Source: Planctomycetota bacterium
GTDB lineage: Bacteria > Planctomycetota > Phycisphaerae > Phycisphaerales > UBA1924
Direction: 5' to 3'
NCBI GenBank assembly: GCA_018242625.1
Contig: JAFEBO010000006.1
Location: forward strand, 547,406-611,405
Length of the DNA stretch: 64,000 nucleotides
Shown here: piece by piece, positions 43,514-51,367 of the stretch
Position numbering within the stretch: position 1 is the stretch's first letter
How the letters are laid out: each line of letters begins with the position of its first letter
The notes under the pieces: generated by a model
Database searches by the model: none
The model's input: only the letters and a program-made list of their open reading frames with translations
Told to the model about the DNA's origin: nothing
Position numbers and translations under genes: made by a program

Positions 43514-45877
43514 ATGGCCGCGTATGTAGCCGCCCTTCGCAAGACGGTTCTCACGCTCGCCGGTGCGGTCTGCGCTTCGGAGGCGTCCGCGCTGCCGCCG
43601 GGCTTTGCGGACGAGGCTGTGCTGGGAAACTGGGACCGGGCGGCGGGCGTTGCATTTTCTCCCGACGGGCGCTGCTTTGTCTGGGAAAAAGCCGGACGGG
43701 TGTGGATTGTCGAGGGTGGCGTTCGGTCCGCGCAGCCGCTCATCGATATCCGCTCGGAGGTGCGGGACTTTGGCGATTACGGGCTGCTCGGCTTCGCTAT
43801 CGACCCCGGATTTGCGACAAACGGTCGCATCTACCTCCTCTACGCCGCCGACTACTACCACGTTACGCATTTCGGACAGCCCGACTTCGATCCGACCCAG
43901 CACAACCTGCAGCGCGACAGCATTGGGCGTATCACCCGGTACAGCTGCAACTCGTCCGACGGGTTTCATTCGGTGGATCCGGCCTCCCGCAAGGTGCTCG
44001 TCGGAGAGTCTCTCTCCACGGGCTTCCCGATGACCTTTCAGTCACACGGCGTCGGCACGATCACCTTCGCCGAAGACGGCTCTCTTCTGGCCGGGAGCGG
44101 TGATGCGGCGAGCTTCCTCGAAATGGACGACGGGGGCCCCCGGCTTGGTTCATCCAATACAGCGCTCCCCGACGGGATCATCACCCCGAAGGAAGACGTC
44201 GGTGCTTTTCGCTCGCAGCTCGTCGATTCTCTCGCGGGCAAGATCATCCGCGTCAGCCCCGAGACCGGTGACGGGCTGGTTTCAAATCCGTTCTTTGACA
44301 GCGCATTCCCGCGGGCTCCCCGGTCACGCGTCTGGGCCATGGGGCTTCGCAACCCGTACCGCTTCGGGATTCGTCCGGGTTCCGCAAGCTCCGCCAATCC
44401 CGCAGGCGTTCTCTACATTGGCGATGTCGGCTGGGACGCGCACGAAGAGCTGAACATTGCGCGTGCGCCGGGTCTGAACTTTGGCTGGCCTCTGTTCGAG
44501 GGGCTCGAGAGCCAGCCCCTGTACACAGCTTCTCTCGCGCGGAACCTCGATGCCCCGAACCCTCTCACGAACGCCGGATGCGATCCGCACTTTGGCTTCC
44601 GTGATCTCCTCGTGCAGGAGACCCTCGCCACCCCTGTCTGGCCCAATCCCTGCCAACCACTGGTTCAGATCCCTGCGAGCATCCGGCACTTCGAGCACAC
44701 AAGGCCCGCGATCGAATGGGGCCACGGGTATACGACACGACTCCCGGTCTTCGCAGGACAAGAGGCCGCTGCAATCGACATCACCAACCCCGATTCACCC
44801 GTTGTCGGCGTGCCGATTTCCGGCAACTGCTCTTTGGGAGGAGTCTGGTACACGTCTTCCGCCTTCGGGCCGGAGTACCAGAACACCTGCTTCCTGGGAG
44901 ACTTTGTCACAGGAACGATCAAATGCCTGGTTGTGGACACGCAGAATGACCAACTCGTAACGGTTCGCGACTTTCACGAGACCGGAGGTCCGATTGTCTG
45001 CATCGCGATGCATCCGATCGACGGCTCACTTTATTACCTCGCGTACACCTACAACGGCGCATCCACTCTCCGTCGCATCTCGCGAACTTCCAACCTGCCG
45101 CCAGTTGTCAGCGCAGGTGCGTCTGCTTCGTACGGGCCTTCGCCGCTCCTGGTGCAATTCTCAACGCTGGGCACGACCGATCCGGAGGGTTCGGCGCTGA
45201 CATTCCACTGGGCCTTTGGCGATGGGTCTCCCGGAAGCACAGAGGCCAATCCTGTGCACGTTTTTTCGGCGCCCCCGGGGACTCCCGTTCGCTACGACGT
45301 GCTGCTCACCGTCTCGGATGGGATCAATACCGTCCACAAATCCTTTGTCATTTCCCCCAACAACTCGCCGCCGGCCGTCGAGATCACCAGCCCCGCCGCC
45401 AAACTCGTTATTGAAGTTCAGGGAGAAGTCTCGCTGCCCCTTGCCGCCACGGTTTCAGACGCCGAGTCCCTGCCCGGCTCGCTCACCTGCTCCTGGCAGC
45501 GCATCCTCCACCACAACACGCACACACACCCGGATCCGGCCCAGCCCGGCTGTGGCGCGACCGGGGAAATCGACCTCCACGGCACAACGGGCGACCTCTA
45601 TTTCTTCGAGTTTCTTCTCACCGTGACCGACCCTCAGGGTCTTTCGACCAGCCGCAGCTCTTCGGTGTATCCAGTCCTCTGCCTTGGCGATCTCAACGCG
45701 GATTCCGTGGTTGACGACGCTGATTTTTTCGTTTTCCTTGCTTCCTATGAGATTCTGGACTGTGCCGACTCTTCCATGCCCACCTGGTGCCACGCCGATC
45801 TCAACCGGGACGGCACTGTGGACGATTCGGACTTCAGTCTCTTTGTTCATTCCTACGACCGCCTGCTCTGCCCCTGA
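43514..45877 (+). CDS. PQQ-dependent sugar dehydrogenase-like protein with PKD domain and dockerin-like tail
   Basis: 787 residues from ATG 43514. Signal peptide ends near ASALPPG. Residues of about 25-515 form a six-bladed propeller of the soluble glucose/sorbosone dehydrogenase type: NWDRAAGVAFSPDGRCFVWEK, GDYGLLGFAIDPGFATNGRI, LRNPYRFGIRP and LYIGDVGWDAHEELN are its blocks. A PKD domain (about 525-616; HWAFGDGSPGS) and a beta-rich segment precede the dockerin-like module (722-787). A redox or sugar-binding role outside the cell is likely, but PQQ-site residues were not verified. A hairpin with T run follows. Confidence 0.82.
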   Translation: MAAYVAALRKTVLTLAGAVCASEASALPPGFADEAVLGNWDRAAGVAFSPDGRCFVWEKAGRVWIVEGGVRSAQPLIDIRSEVRDFGDYGLLGFAIDPGFATNGRIYLLYAADYYHVTHFGQPDFDPTQHNLQRDSIGRITRYSCNSSDGFHSVDPASRKVLVGESLSTGFPMTFQSHGVGTITFAEDGSLLAGSGDAASFLEMDDGGPRLGSSNTALPDGIITPKEDVGAFRSQLVDSLAGKIIRVSPETGDGLVSNPFFDSAFPRAPRSRVWAMGLRNPYRFGIRPGSASSANPAGVLYIGDVGWDAHEELNIARAPGLNFGWPLFEGLESQPLYTASLARNLDAPNPLTNAGCDPHFGFRDLLVQETLATPVWPNPCQPLVQIPASIRHFEHTRPAIEWGHGYTTRLPVFAGQEAAAIDITNPDSPVVGVPISGNCSLGGVWYTSSAFGPEYQNTCFLGDFVTGTIKCLVVDTQNDQLVTVRDFHETGGPIVCIAMHPIDGSLYYLAYTYNGASTLRRISRTSNLPPVVSAGASASYGPSPLLVQFSTLGTTDPEGSALTFHWAFGDGSPGSTEANPVHVFSAPPGTPVRYDVLLTVSDGINTVHKSFVISPNNSPPAVEITSPAAKLVIEVQGEVSLPLAATVSDAESLPGSLTCSWQRILHHNTHTHPDPAQPGCGATGEIDLHGTTGDLYFFEFLLTVTDPQGLSTSRSSSVYPVLCLGDLNADSVVDDADFFVFLASYEILDCADSSMPTWCHADLNRDGTVDDSDFSLFVHSYDRLLCP

Positions 45878-45913
45878 CCCCTCCCGGTCCGCTCCCAAGG
45901 TCGGCTAAACTCC

Positions 45914-45950
45914 CCGCCCTGCCACCACAGGGGCAGGAGGCGGCCTTTTT
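45914..45950 (+). terminator. intrinsic terminator before livH
   Basis: CCGCCCTGCC pairs with GGCAG and GGCGG (two-base bulge) around an 8-base loop and is followed by CCTTTTT. It would end the dockerin-gene transcripts 27 bases before the GTG of livH. Confidence 0.55.
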
Positions 45951-45976
45951 CGGCACGCCTGGTTTGGGTCTACCGC

Positions 45977-46918
45977 GTGGATATCAACACCTTTCTCCAG
46001 ACTTTCAAGGACGGTCTGACCATCGGGAGCCTCTACGCGCTCATCGCGCTGGGCTACACGATGGTCTACGGAATCCTGAAGTTCATCAACTTCGCCCATT
46101 CCGACATCGTCGTGCTGGGCGCTTGGCTGAGCCTGGTCATCGCCGGGGTGCTCGTCAAGGCTCTCGGACTGGCCGCGGACCAGGTCGCTCCGTGGTGGGT
46201 CGGGCCCATCGTCCTGCTGTGCGCCATGATCGTGTGCGGCACCATCGGGTTCACCATCGAGCGACTGGCGTATAAGCCCCTGCGCTCCGCCCCGCGACTC
46301 AACGTGCTCATCACCGCGATCGGGGTTTCGCTCTTCCTTCAGAACACCGGCCAGCTCCAGTTCGTCTTTGGAACCCGCCCGCAGCGCATTCCACACCTGC
46401 TCACCGACCAGATCCTCTTCAAGATCGGCTCCATGCCCGTGCGGCTGCTCGACCTTGTCGTGATCGGCACCGCCGTCGTCCTCATGATCGGCCTCGAATG
46501 GCTCGTCTTCCACACCAAGCTCGGCCGCGCCATGCGGGCCGTCAGCTTCGATGTCCGCACGGCCGGACTCATGGGAATCCCCGTGGACCGCGTGATCAGC
46601 ATCACGTTCGTCATCGGCTCCAGCCTGGCGGCCGCCGGCGGCTTCCTCTGGGCCGTCACCTACGAATCCATCAAGCAGCCCGCCGACACCAGCTGGGTTC
46701 TCCTGGGGCTCAAGGCGTTCGTCGCCGCGGTCGTGGGGGGGATCGGCAACGTCCGCGGCGCCATGTTCGGCGGCCTGGCCATCGGCATGCTCGAGGTCTT
46801 CGGCCAGCAGTACATCAACCCCGCGCTCAAAGACGTGTACGTCTTCGCGGCTCTCATCATCGTTCTCCTCGTGAAACCCGGCGGCGTGCTCGGCAAGGCC
46901 ACCGTCGAAAAAGTCTGA
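45977..46918 (+). CDS. livH: branched-chain amino acid ABC transporter permease LivH
   Basis: 313 residues from GTG 45977 with about eight membrane segments. GSLYALIALGYTMVYGILKFINFAHSD (two adjacent blocks) is the LivH N-terminus, NVLITAIGVSLFLQN lies in the middle, and GIGNVRGAMFGGLAIGMLEV is the conserved cytoplasmic loop that contacts the ATPases. Together with LivM it forms the channel for Leu/Ile/Val-type substrates. The stop is followed 2 bases later by livM. Confidence 0.93.
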   Translation: MDINTFLQTFKDGLTIGSLYALIALGYTMVYGILKFINFAHSDIVVLGAWLSLVIAGVLVKALGLAADQVAPWWVGPIVLLCAMIVCGTIGFTIERLAYKPLRSAPRLNVLITAIGVSLFLQNTGQLQFVFGTRPQRIPHLLTDQILFKIGSMPVRLLDLVVIGTAVVLMIGLEWLVFHTKLGRAMRAVSFDVRTAGLMGIPVDRVISITFVIGSSLAAAGGFLWAVTYESIKQPADTSWVLLGLKAFVAAVVGGIGNVRGAMFGGLAIGMLEVFGQQYINPALKDVYVFAALIIVLLVKPGGVLGKATVEKV

Positions 46919-46920
46919 TC

Positions 46921-48294
46921 ATGGCCTCACTTCAGGATCGAGCCAAACTCTTCCCCTCCTCGCCCGTCGGCGCCGCCTGGCGCCTCTGCTGGCCCATCCT
47001 TGTTGCGCTGGGCCTGGGCGTGCTCATGCAGCTCGTCGTGCGTCCCTCGATCGACGCCTACTCGTCAACCCAGATCCTCAACATCGGCATCGCCATCATC
47101 CTCGCGGTCTCGCTGACGATCGTCAACGGCTTCACAGGACAGTTCTCGATCGGTCATGCCGGGTTCCTGGCAGTGGGCGGCTATGTCGCCGGTTCGATCG
47201 CCTACTACGGCTCCTTCGCTCTCTTCGGGTCCGGCGGCGCAAAGCTCGGTCTGCTGAGCGGCCTGTACGGCGCTCCCGCGGGCGCTCCGCTCCTCTCCAC
47301 CGGGGATCTTCTCTTCTTCGGATCGCTGCTGGCCGGCGGCCTGATCGCCGCCCTGCTCGGAGTCGCCGTCGGTCTTCCCAGCCTCCGCCTCAAGGGCGAC
47401 TACCTCGCCATCGTCACCCTGGGCTTCGGCGAAATCGTCCGCGTTCTCATCCAGCAGACCCCTCAGGTTCTCATGTCCAAAGAGGCCATCGAGGAGTCAC
47501 CCGCCTGGAAGGTTCCCTTCAGCGTCGGCGGCTCGCTCGGTTTCGGAAATGTGCCCAAGTACACCAGCCATTTCTGGGTCTATGGCGCCGTCGTCCTCAC
47601 GCTCATATTTGCCTACCGGCTCAAGCAGAGTTCCACCGGGCGGGCTCTGCTCTCGATCCGTGAAGACGAGATCGCGGCCGAGGCGATGGGAGTTCGCACC
47701 ACCTACTACAAAGTCTGGGGCTTTGTCTTCGCCGCCTTCTTCGCCGGCATCGCCGGAGGCCTCTACGCCCACACGCTGGGCATCGCTCTCAGCCCGAACG
47801 ACGCCGGCTTTCAGAAGAGCTTCGACATCATTATCATGGTCGTGCTCGGAGGCCTGGGTTCGATTTCAGGCGCCGCCATCGCCGCGGCGATCGTCACCTA
47901 CCTGCCCGAATTGCTGCGCACCCCCGCGACGCTCGAGAAGTTCGCGATCGCCGGTGTACCGCTGCTGGTTGTCGGCCTGGCGCTCTACGCCATGGCCGGC
48001 CCCGCCCGTTCCGATGCCGAAAAGAAGTCCGGTCGCGACCGTCGCGCCCTCCCTCGCTTCCTCATCGGACTCTCGGTAATCATCATCGGGCTCAGCGTGC
48101 TCGCGTTCGCCGCTCGGCGCTTCAGCATCAATCTCGGCGAGTACCGCCTCATCATCTACGCCCTGGCGCTCATCGTGATGATGATCACCAGGCCGCAGGG
48201 ATTGCTCGGCGTCCGCGAACTCTGGGACGGCGCTCTGTACCGCCCGATCCGCGACTTCTTCGCGCCCCGCGTCGGGCTCAAAGGGGGAGCATGA
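46921..48294 (+). CDS. livM: branched-chain amino acid ABC transporter permease LivM, with extra membrane segments
   Basis: 457 residues. NGFTGQFSIGHAGFLAVGGYV, LPSLRLKGDYLAIVTLGFGEI and GMVVLGGLGSISGA-like IIMVVLGGLGSISGA are the LivM hallmarks. Between YLPELLR and EYRLIIYALALIVMM, which are usually almost adjacent in LivM, lie about 70 added residues with two further hydrophobic segments and a charged loop (SDAEKKSGRDRRALPR). There is also an extra loop near residue 100 (GAPAGAPLLSTG). The stop overlaps livG by ATGA. Assignment is secure; the role of the insertion is unknown. Confidence 0.92.
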   Translation: MASLQDRAKLFPSSPVGAAWRLCWPILVALGLGVLMQLVVRPSIDAYSSTQILNIGIAIILAVSLTIVNGFTGQFSIGHAGFLAVGGYVAGSIAYYGSFALFGSGGAKLGLLSGLYGAPAGAPLLSTGDLLFFGSLLAGGLIAALLGVAVGLPSLRLKGDYLAIVTLGFGEIVRVLIQQTPQVLMSKEAIEESPAWKVPFSVGGSLGFGNVPKYTSHFWVYGAVVLTLIFAYRLKQSSTGRALLSIREDEIAAEAMGVRTTYYKVWGFVFAAFFAGIAGGLYAHTLGIALSPNDAGFQKSFDIIIMVVLGGLGSISGAAIAAAIVTYLPELLRTPATLEKFAIAGVPLLVVGLALYAMAGPARSDAEKKSGRDRRALPRFLIGLSVIIIGLSVLAFAARRFSINLGEYRLIIYALALIVMMITRPQGLLGVRELWDGALYRPIRDFFAPRVGLKGGA

Positions 48295-49118
48295 CCGCGT
48301 TCTCCCACGCCAGCATGAAAGACTCCGCCGAGGTGCTCGCCGGCGTCGGCGCCGGTGGCGATCCGCTCATCGTGACCGACGTCAGCAAGTCCTTTGGCGG
48401 GCTCAAGGCCGTCCAGAACTTCCGGCTCAATCTCCCGCCCCGCGGCCTCTACGGACTCATCGGCCCCAACGGCGCCGGCAAGACGACCTGCTTCAATCTT
48501 CTCACCGGCGTCTACAAGCCCGACCAGGGACAGGTCGCCATCGGGAGCAGATCGCTGGTTGGCCTCCGCCCCAACCAGATCGCGGCCGCCGGCCTCGCAC
48601 GCACCTTCCAGAACATCCGGCTCTTTGGCGAACTCTCCGTTGTCGAGAACGTCAAGCTCGCCTGCCACCTCCGCACCACGCACTCCATGGCCGGCGCCGT
48701 GCTGCGCAGCGCCTGGCAGCGGGCCGAAGAAGCTGCCATCCGCGAGCGCGCACTCGCCCTCCTCCAGGTCTTCGGCCTGCTCGACCGCAAGGACGAATCC
48801 GCCCGGAACCTCCCCTATGGCGATCAACGCCGGCTTGAGATCGCCCGCGCGCTGGCCACCGGCCCCAAGGTGCTGCTGCTCGACGAGCCCGCCGCCGGCA
48901 TGAACCCGCAGGAGAAGAAGGACCTCCGCAAACTCATCCGCGAGGTCCGCGAAGTCTTTGGTGTCTCCATCCTGCTGATCGAACACGACATGGGCGTCGT
49001 GATGGACCTTTGCGAACGCATCACCGTGCTGGACTACGGCGTCGTCATCGCCGAGGGCACCCCCGGCGAGATTCAAAAGAACCCGAAAGTGATCGAGGCG
49101 TATCTGGGAAAGGAATAA
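48291..49118 (+). CDS. livG: branched-chain amino acid ABC transporter ATPase LivG
   Basis: 275 residues, ATG overlapping the livM stop, with GGGGGAG directly before it. GPNGAGKTTCFNLLTG is the Walker A, LPYGDQRRLEIARAL the signature region and VLLLDEPAAGMNP the Walker B. The Pro-Ala-Ala-Gly-Met-Asn-Pro wording and ARTFQNIRLF separate LivG from LivF. It powers uptake through LivHM at the cytoplasmic face. The N-terminus has a 22-residue extension before the domain. Confidence 0.94.
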   Translation: MTAFSHASMKDSAEVLAGVGAGGDPLIVTDVSKSFGGLKAVQNFRLNLPPRGLYGLIGPNGAGKTTCFNLLTGVYKPDQGQVAIGSRSLVGLRPNQIAAAGLARTFQNIRLFGELSVVENVKLACHLRTTHSMAGAVLRSAWQRAEEAAIRERALALLQVFGLLDRKDESARNLPYGDQRRLEIARALATGPKVLLLDEPAAGMNPQEKKDLRKLIREVREVFGVSILLIEHDMGVVMDLCERITVLDYGVVIAEGTPGEIQKNPKVIEAYLGKE

Positions 49119-49196
49119 ATAAGCCCCGGAGCGCCGCCGGGCCAAAACCGTCCGTATTCCTTCCCGCTCTGTCCTACCCCTGGGAGCTTTGGCAAC

Positions 49197-49904
49197 GTGC
49201 TCGTAGTCGAAAACCTCCAAGTCAGCTACGGCGCCATCCGCGCACTGCACGGCATCAGTCTCCGTGTCGATCAGGGCGAAGTGGTCACCCTCATCGGCTG
49301 TAACGGCGCGGGCAAGACGACCACGCTCCGCGCCATCTCCGGCATCGTGCGATCCAGCGGCGGCAAGGTCTCCTTCGAAGGCCGTGATATCACCCGCGTG
49401 AAGCCGCACGAGCTCGTCCGCCTTGGTATCGCCCACTCCCCCGAAGGCCGCGGCGTCTTCGCCAACATGACCGTCGAGGAAAATCTCAGCCTCGGCGCGT
49501 TCGCCCGGAACGATCACGCCGAGATCGCCAAGGACCGCGAGAAAGGCCTCTCGCTCTTCCCCCGCCTCCGCGAACGCTACAAGCAGTTCGCCGGGACCCT
49601 TTCCGGTGGCGAGCAGCAGATGCTCGCCATGGCCCGTGCGCTCATGGCCCGCCCCCGGATGCTGCTCCTCGACGAACCCTCGCTCGGCCTCGCCCCGCAG
49701 GTCGTCCAGACCATTTTCCAGATCATCCGCGAGATCAACGCCGCGGGGACTACCATCCTCCTGGTCGAACAGAACGCCCACATGGCCCTCAAGGTCGCCC
49801 ACCGGGCCTACGTGCTCGAAGTCGGCGAGATTGCCATGGAGGGCCCGGCCAAAGAGCTCGCCGAAAGCGACGAGGTCCGCAAGGCCTATCTGGGTGTCGG
49901 CTAA
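49197..49904 (+). CDS. livF: branched-chain amino acid ABC transporter ATPase LivF
   Basis: 235 residues from GTG 49197. GCNGAGKTTTLRAISG is Walker A, LSGGEQQMLAMARAL the signature, LLLDEPSLGLAP Walker B and VEQNAHMAL the H-loop region; IAHSPEGRGVFANMTVEENL is the LivF-specific block. It pairs with LivG. The 78-base gap after livG is the longest in the operon but shows no terminator. Confidence 0.94.
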   Translation: MLVVENLQVSYGAIRALHGISLRVDQGEVVTLIGCNGAGKTTTLRAISGIVRSSGGKVSFEGRDITRVKPHELVRLGIAHSPEGRGVFANMTVEENLSLGAFARNDHAEIAKDREKGLSLFPRLRERYKQFAGTLSGGEQQMLAMARALMARPRMLLLDEPSLGLAPQVVQTIFQIIREINAAGTTILLVEQNAHMALKVAHRAYVLEVGEIAMEGPAKELAESDEVRKAYLGVG

Positions 49905-50043
49905 ACCGATTTCCCGCTCCCCCCGCCGGCACAAAAAAACTCCGTAAAGTTTGCCACGCCACCCTCCGGCCGCCGGATCACCGGTGGTATGCTGCTGCCG
50001 GAGGGGCATGGCTTAGCGGCCCTGCCGCGAGGGAGAGATTGTG

Positions 50044-51360
50044 ATGCGTTCGCCTCTTCTGCGAGGCGCCTGCTCTGCCAGCGCGCTCGCCATCCCAAGC
50101 ACCGTTCTCGCCGGAATTCTGTACGTCAATGCCGCCGGTCCCGCCGGGGGCAATGGCTCATCCTGGGCTTCGCCCTATTCCGACCTTCAGAGCGCAATCG
50201 CCGCAGCCAAACCGGGCGATCAGATCTGGGTCGCCCGTGGCATCTACAAGCCGCACCCCACCGACCGAACAGCCAGCTTTCAGCTCAAGAACGGCGTCGG
50301 CATCTACGGCGGCTTTGCGGGGGTGGAGGACTCTCTCCTCCAGCGCAACCCGGCATACACCAGCACACTCTCAGGCGAGATCAACTCCGGCGCCACGAAC
50401 GACAACTCATTCCACGTCGTCCGGGCCGAAAACGCCGACTCCTCCGCCATCCTCGACGGCTTTCTGATCACGGCCGGTCAGGCAGTGAACGGGCAACTCG
50501 CGGATCAGTCCAACGGAGGCGGTCTCTACATCGACGCCTCCCTGGCGAGCCCCACCATCCGCAATTGCACTTTCAGCAACAACGCCGCGGTCAGCGGCGG
50601 CGGGGCGATCTATCTCGTCGGCGGCAGTCTCCGGCTCGATCACTGCTTCTTCTTCGGCAACCGCATCACCGGCAGCGCCGGTGGCGGCGGAGCCATCGGC
50701 TCGGCCCCGGCAGCAGCGCCCCACATCACCCTGGCCGACTGCGTCTTCTCCCAGAACTTCACGCTCGGTTCGGCCGGCGGCGGCGCCCTCAACGCCACCC
50801 TGGGCGCGATCGTGAGCGTCGACTCCTCAACCTTTTACAACAACTCCGCCCCGTCAGGGACGATTCTCGCCGGTGCTCCCGCCTCCGCGACTTTTCGCAA
50901 CTGCGTCATGAACGGGCCCGGCGGTGCGGCGGCTTACTTCAGCGCCCCCGTCACCGTCACGTTCTGCCTTGTTCCCGGCGGAGCACCCGGCGTGGGGAAC
51001 ATCAACGCTTCCGCAGTTTTCGTGAACGCACCCGCGGTGAATTACCGCCTCGCCGCCGGCTCCCCCGGCATCGACGCCGGAAGCAACACGCTGCTGCCCC
51101 CGGGCCTCGAAACCGACTACGACTACAACCCTCGCGTCCTGAACGGCGCCGTCGACATGGGCGCATTCGAATTTGTCGCCCGCACCTGCACGGGCGATCT
51201 CAACAAGGACGGCTTCGTCGACGACTCCGATTTCGTGCTCTTCGCCGGCGCCTACAACAACTTCACCGACCGCTTCGGCGATTTCAACGCCGATCTTCTG
51301 ACCGACGACTCGGACTTCGTCATCTTCGCCGGTGCATACGACGTTCTGGTCTGCCCATGA
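50044..51360 (+). CDS. right-handed beta-helix secreted protein with short dockerin-like tail
   Basis: 438 residues from ATG 50044 (a GTG directly before it is also in frame); GAGGGAGAG lies upstream. Signal peptide, then ILYVNAAGPAGGNGSSWASPY and SAIAAAKPGDQIWVARGIYK, the typical opening of parallel beta-helix proteins of the polymorphic outer-membrane/pectate-lyase-like type. Rungs with NCTFSNN and DSSTFYNNSAP follow to about 375. The dockerin-like end has both loops but only the first and last cysteines; the middle LDC and GC are missing and the linker is shorter. No lyase residues were identified. Confidence 0.8.
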   Translation: MRSPLLRGACSASALAIPSTVLAGILYVNAAGPAGGNGSSWASPYSDLQSAIAAAKPGDQIWVARGIYKPHPTDRTASFQLKNGVGIYGGFAGVEDSLLQRNPAYTSTLSGEINSGATNDNSFHVVRAENADSSAILDGFLITAGQAVNGQLADQSNGGGLYIDASLASPTIRNCTFSNNAAVSGGGAIYLVGGSLRLDHCFFFGNRITGSAGGGGAIGSAPAAAPHITLADCVFSQNFTLGSAGGGALNATLGAIVSVDSSTFYNNSAPSGTILAGAPASATFRNCVMNGPGGAAAYFSAPVTVTFCLVPGGAPGVGNINASAVFVNAPAVNYRLAAGSPGIDAGSNTLLPPGLETDYDYNPRVLNGAVDMGAFEFVARTCTGDLNKDGFVDDSDFVLFAGAYNNFTDRFGDFNADLLTDDSDFVIFAGAYDVLVCP

Positions 51361-51367
51361 TCCGGCA

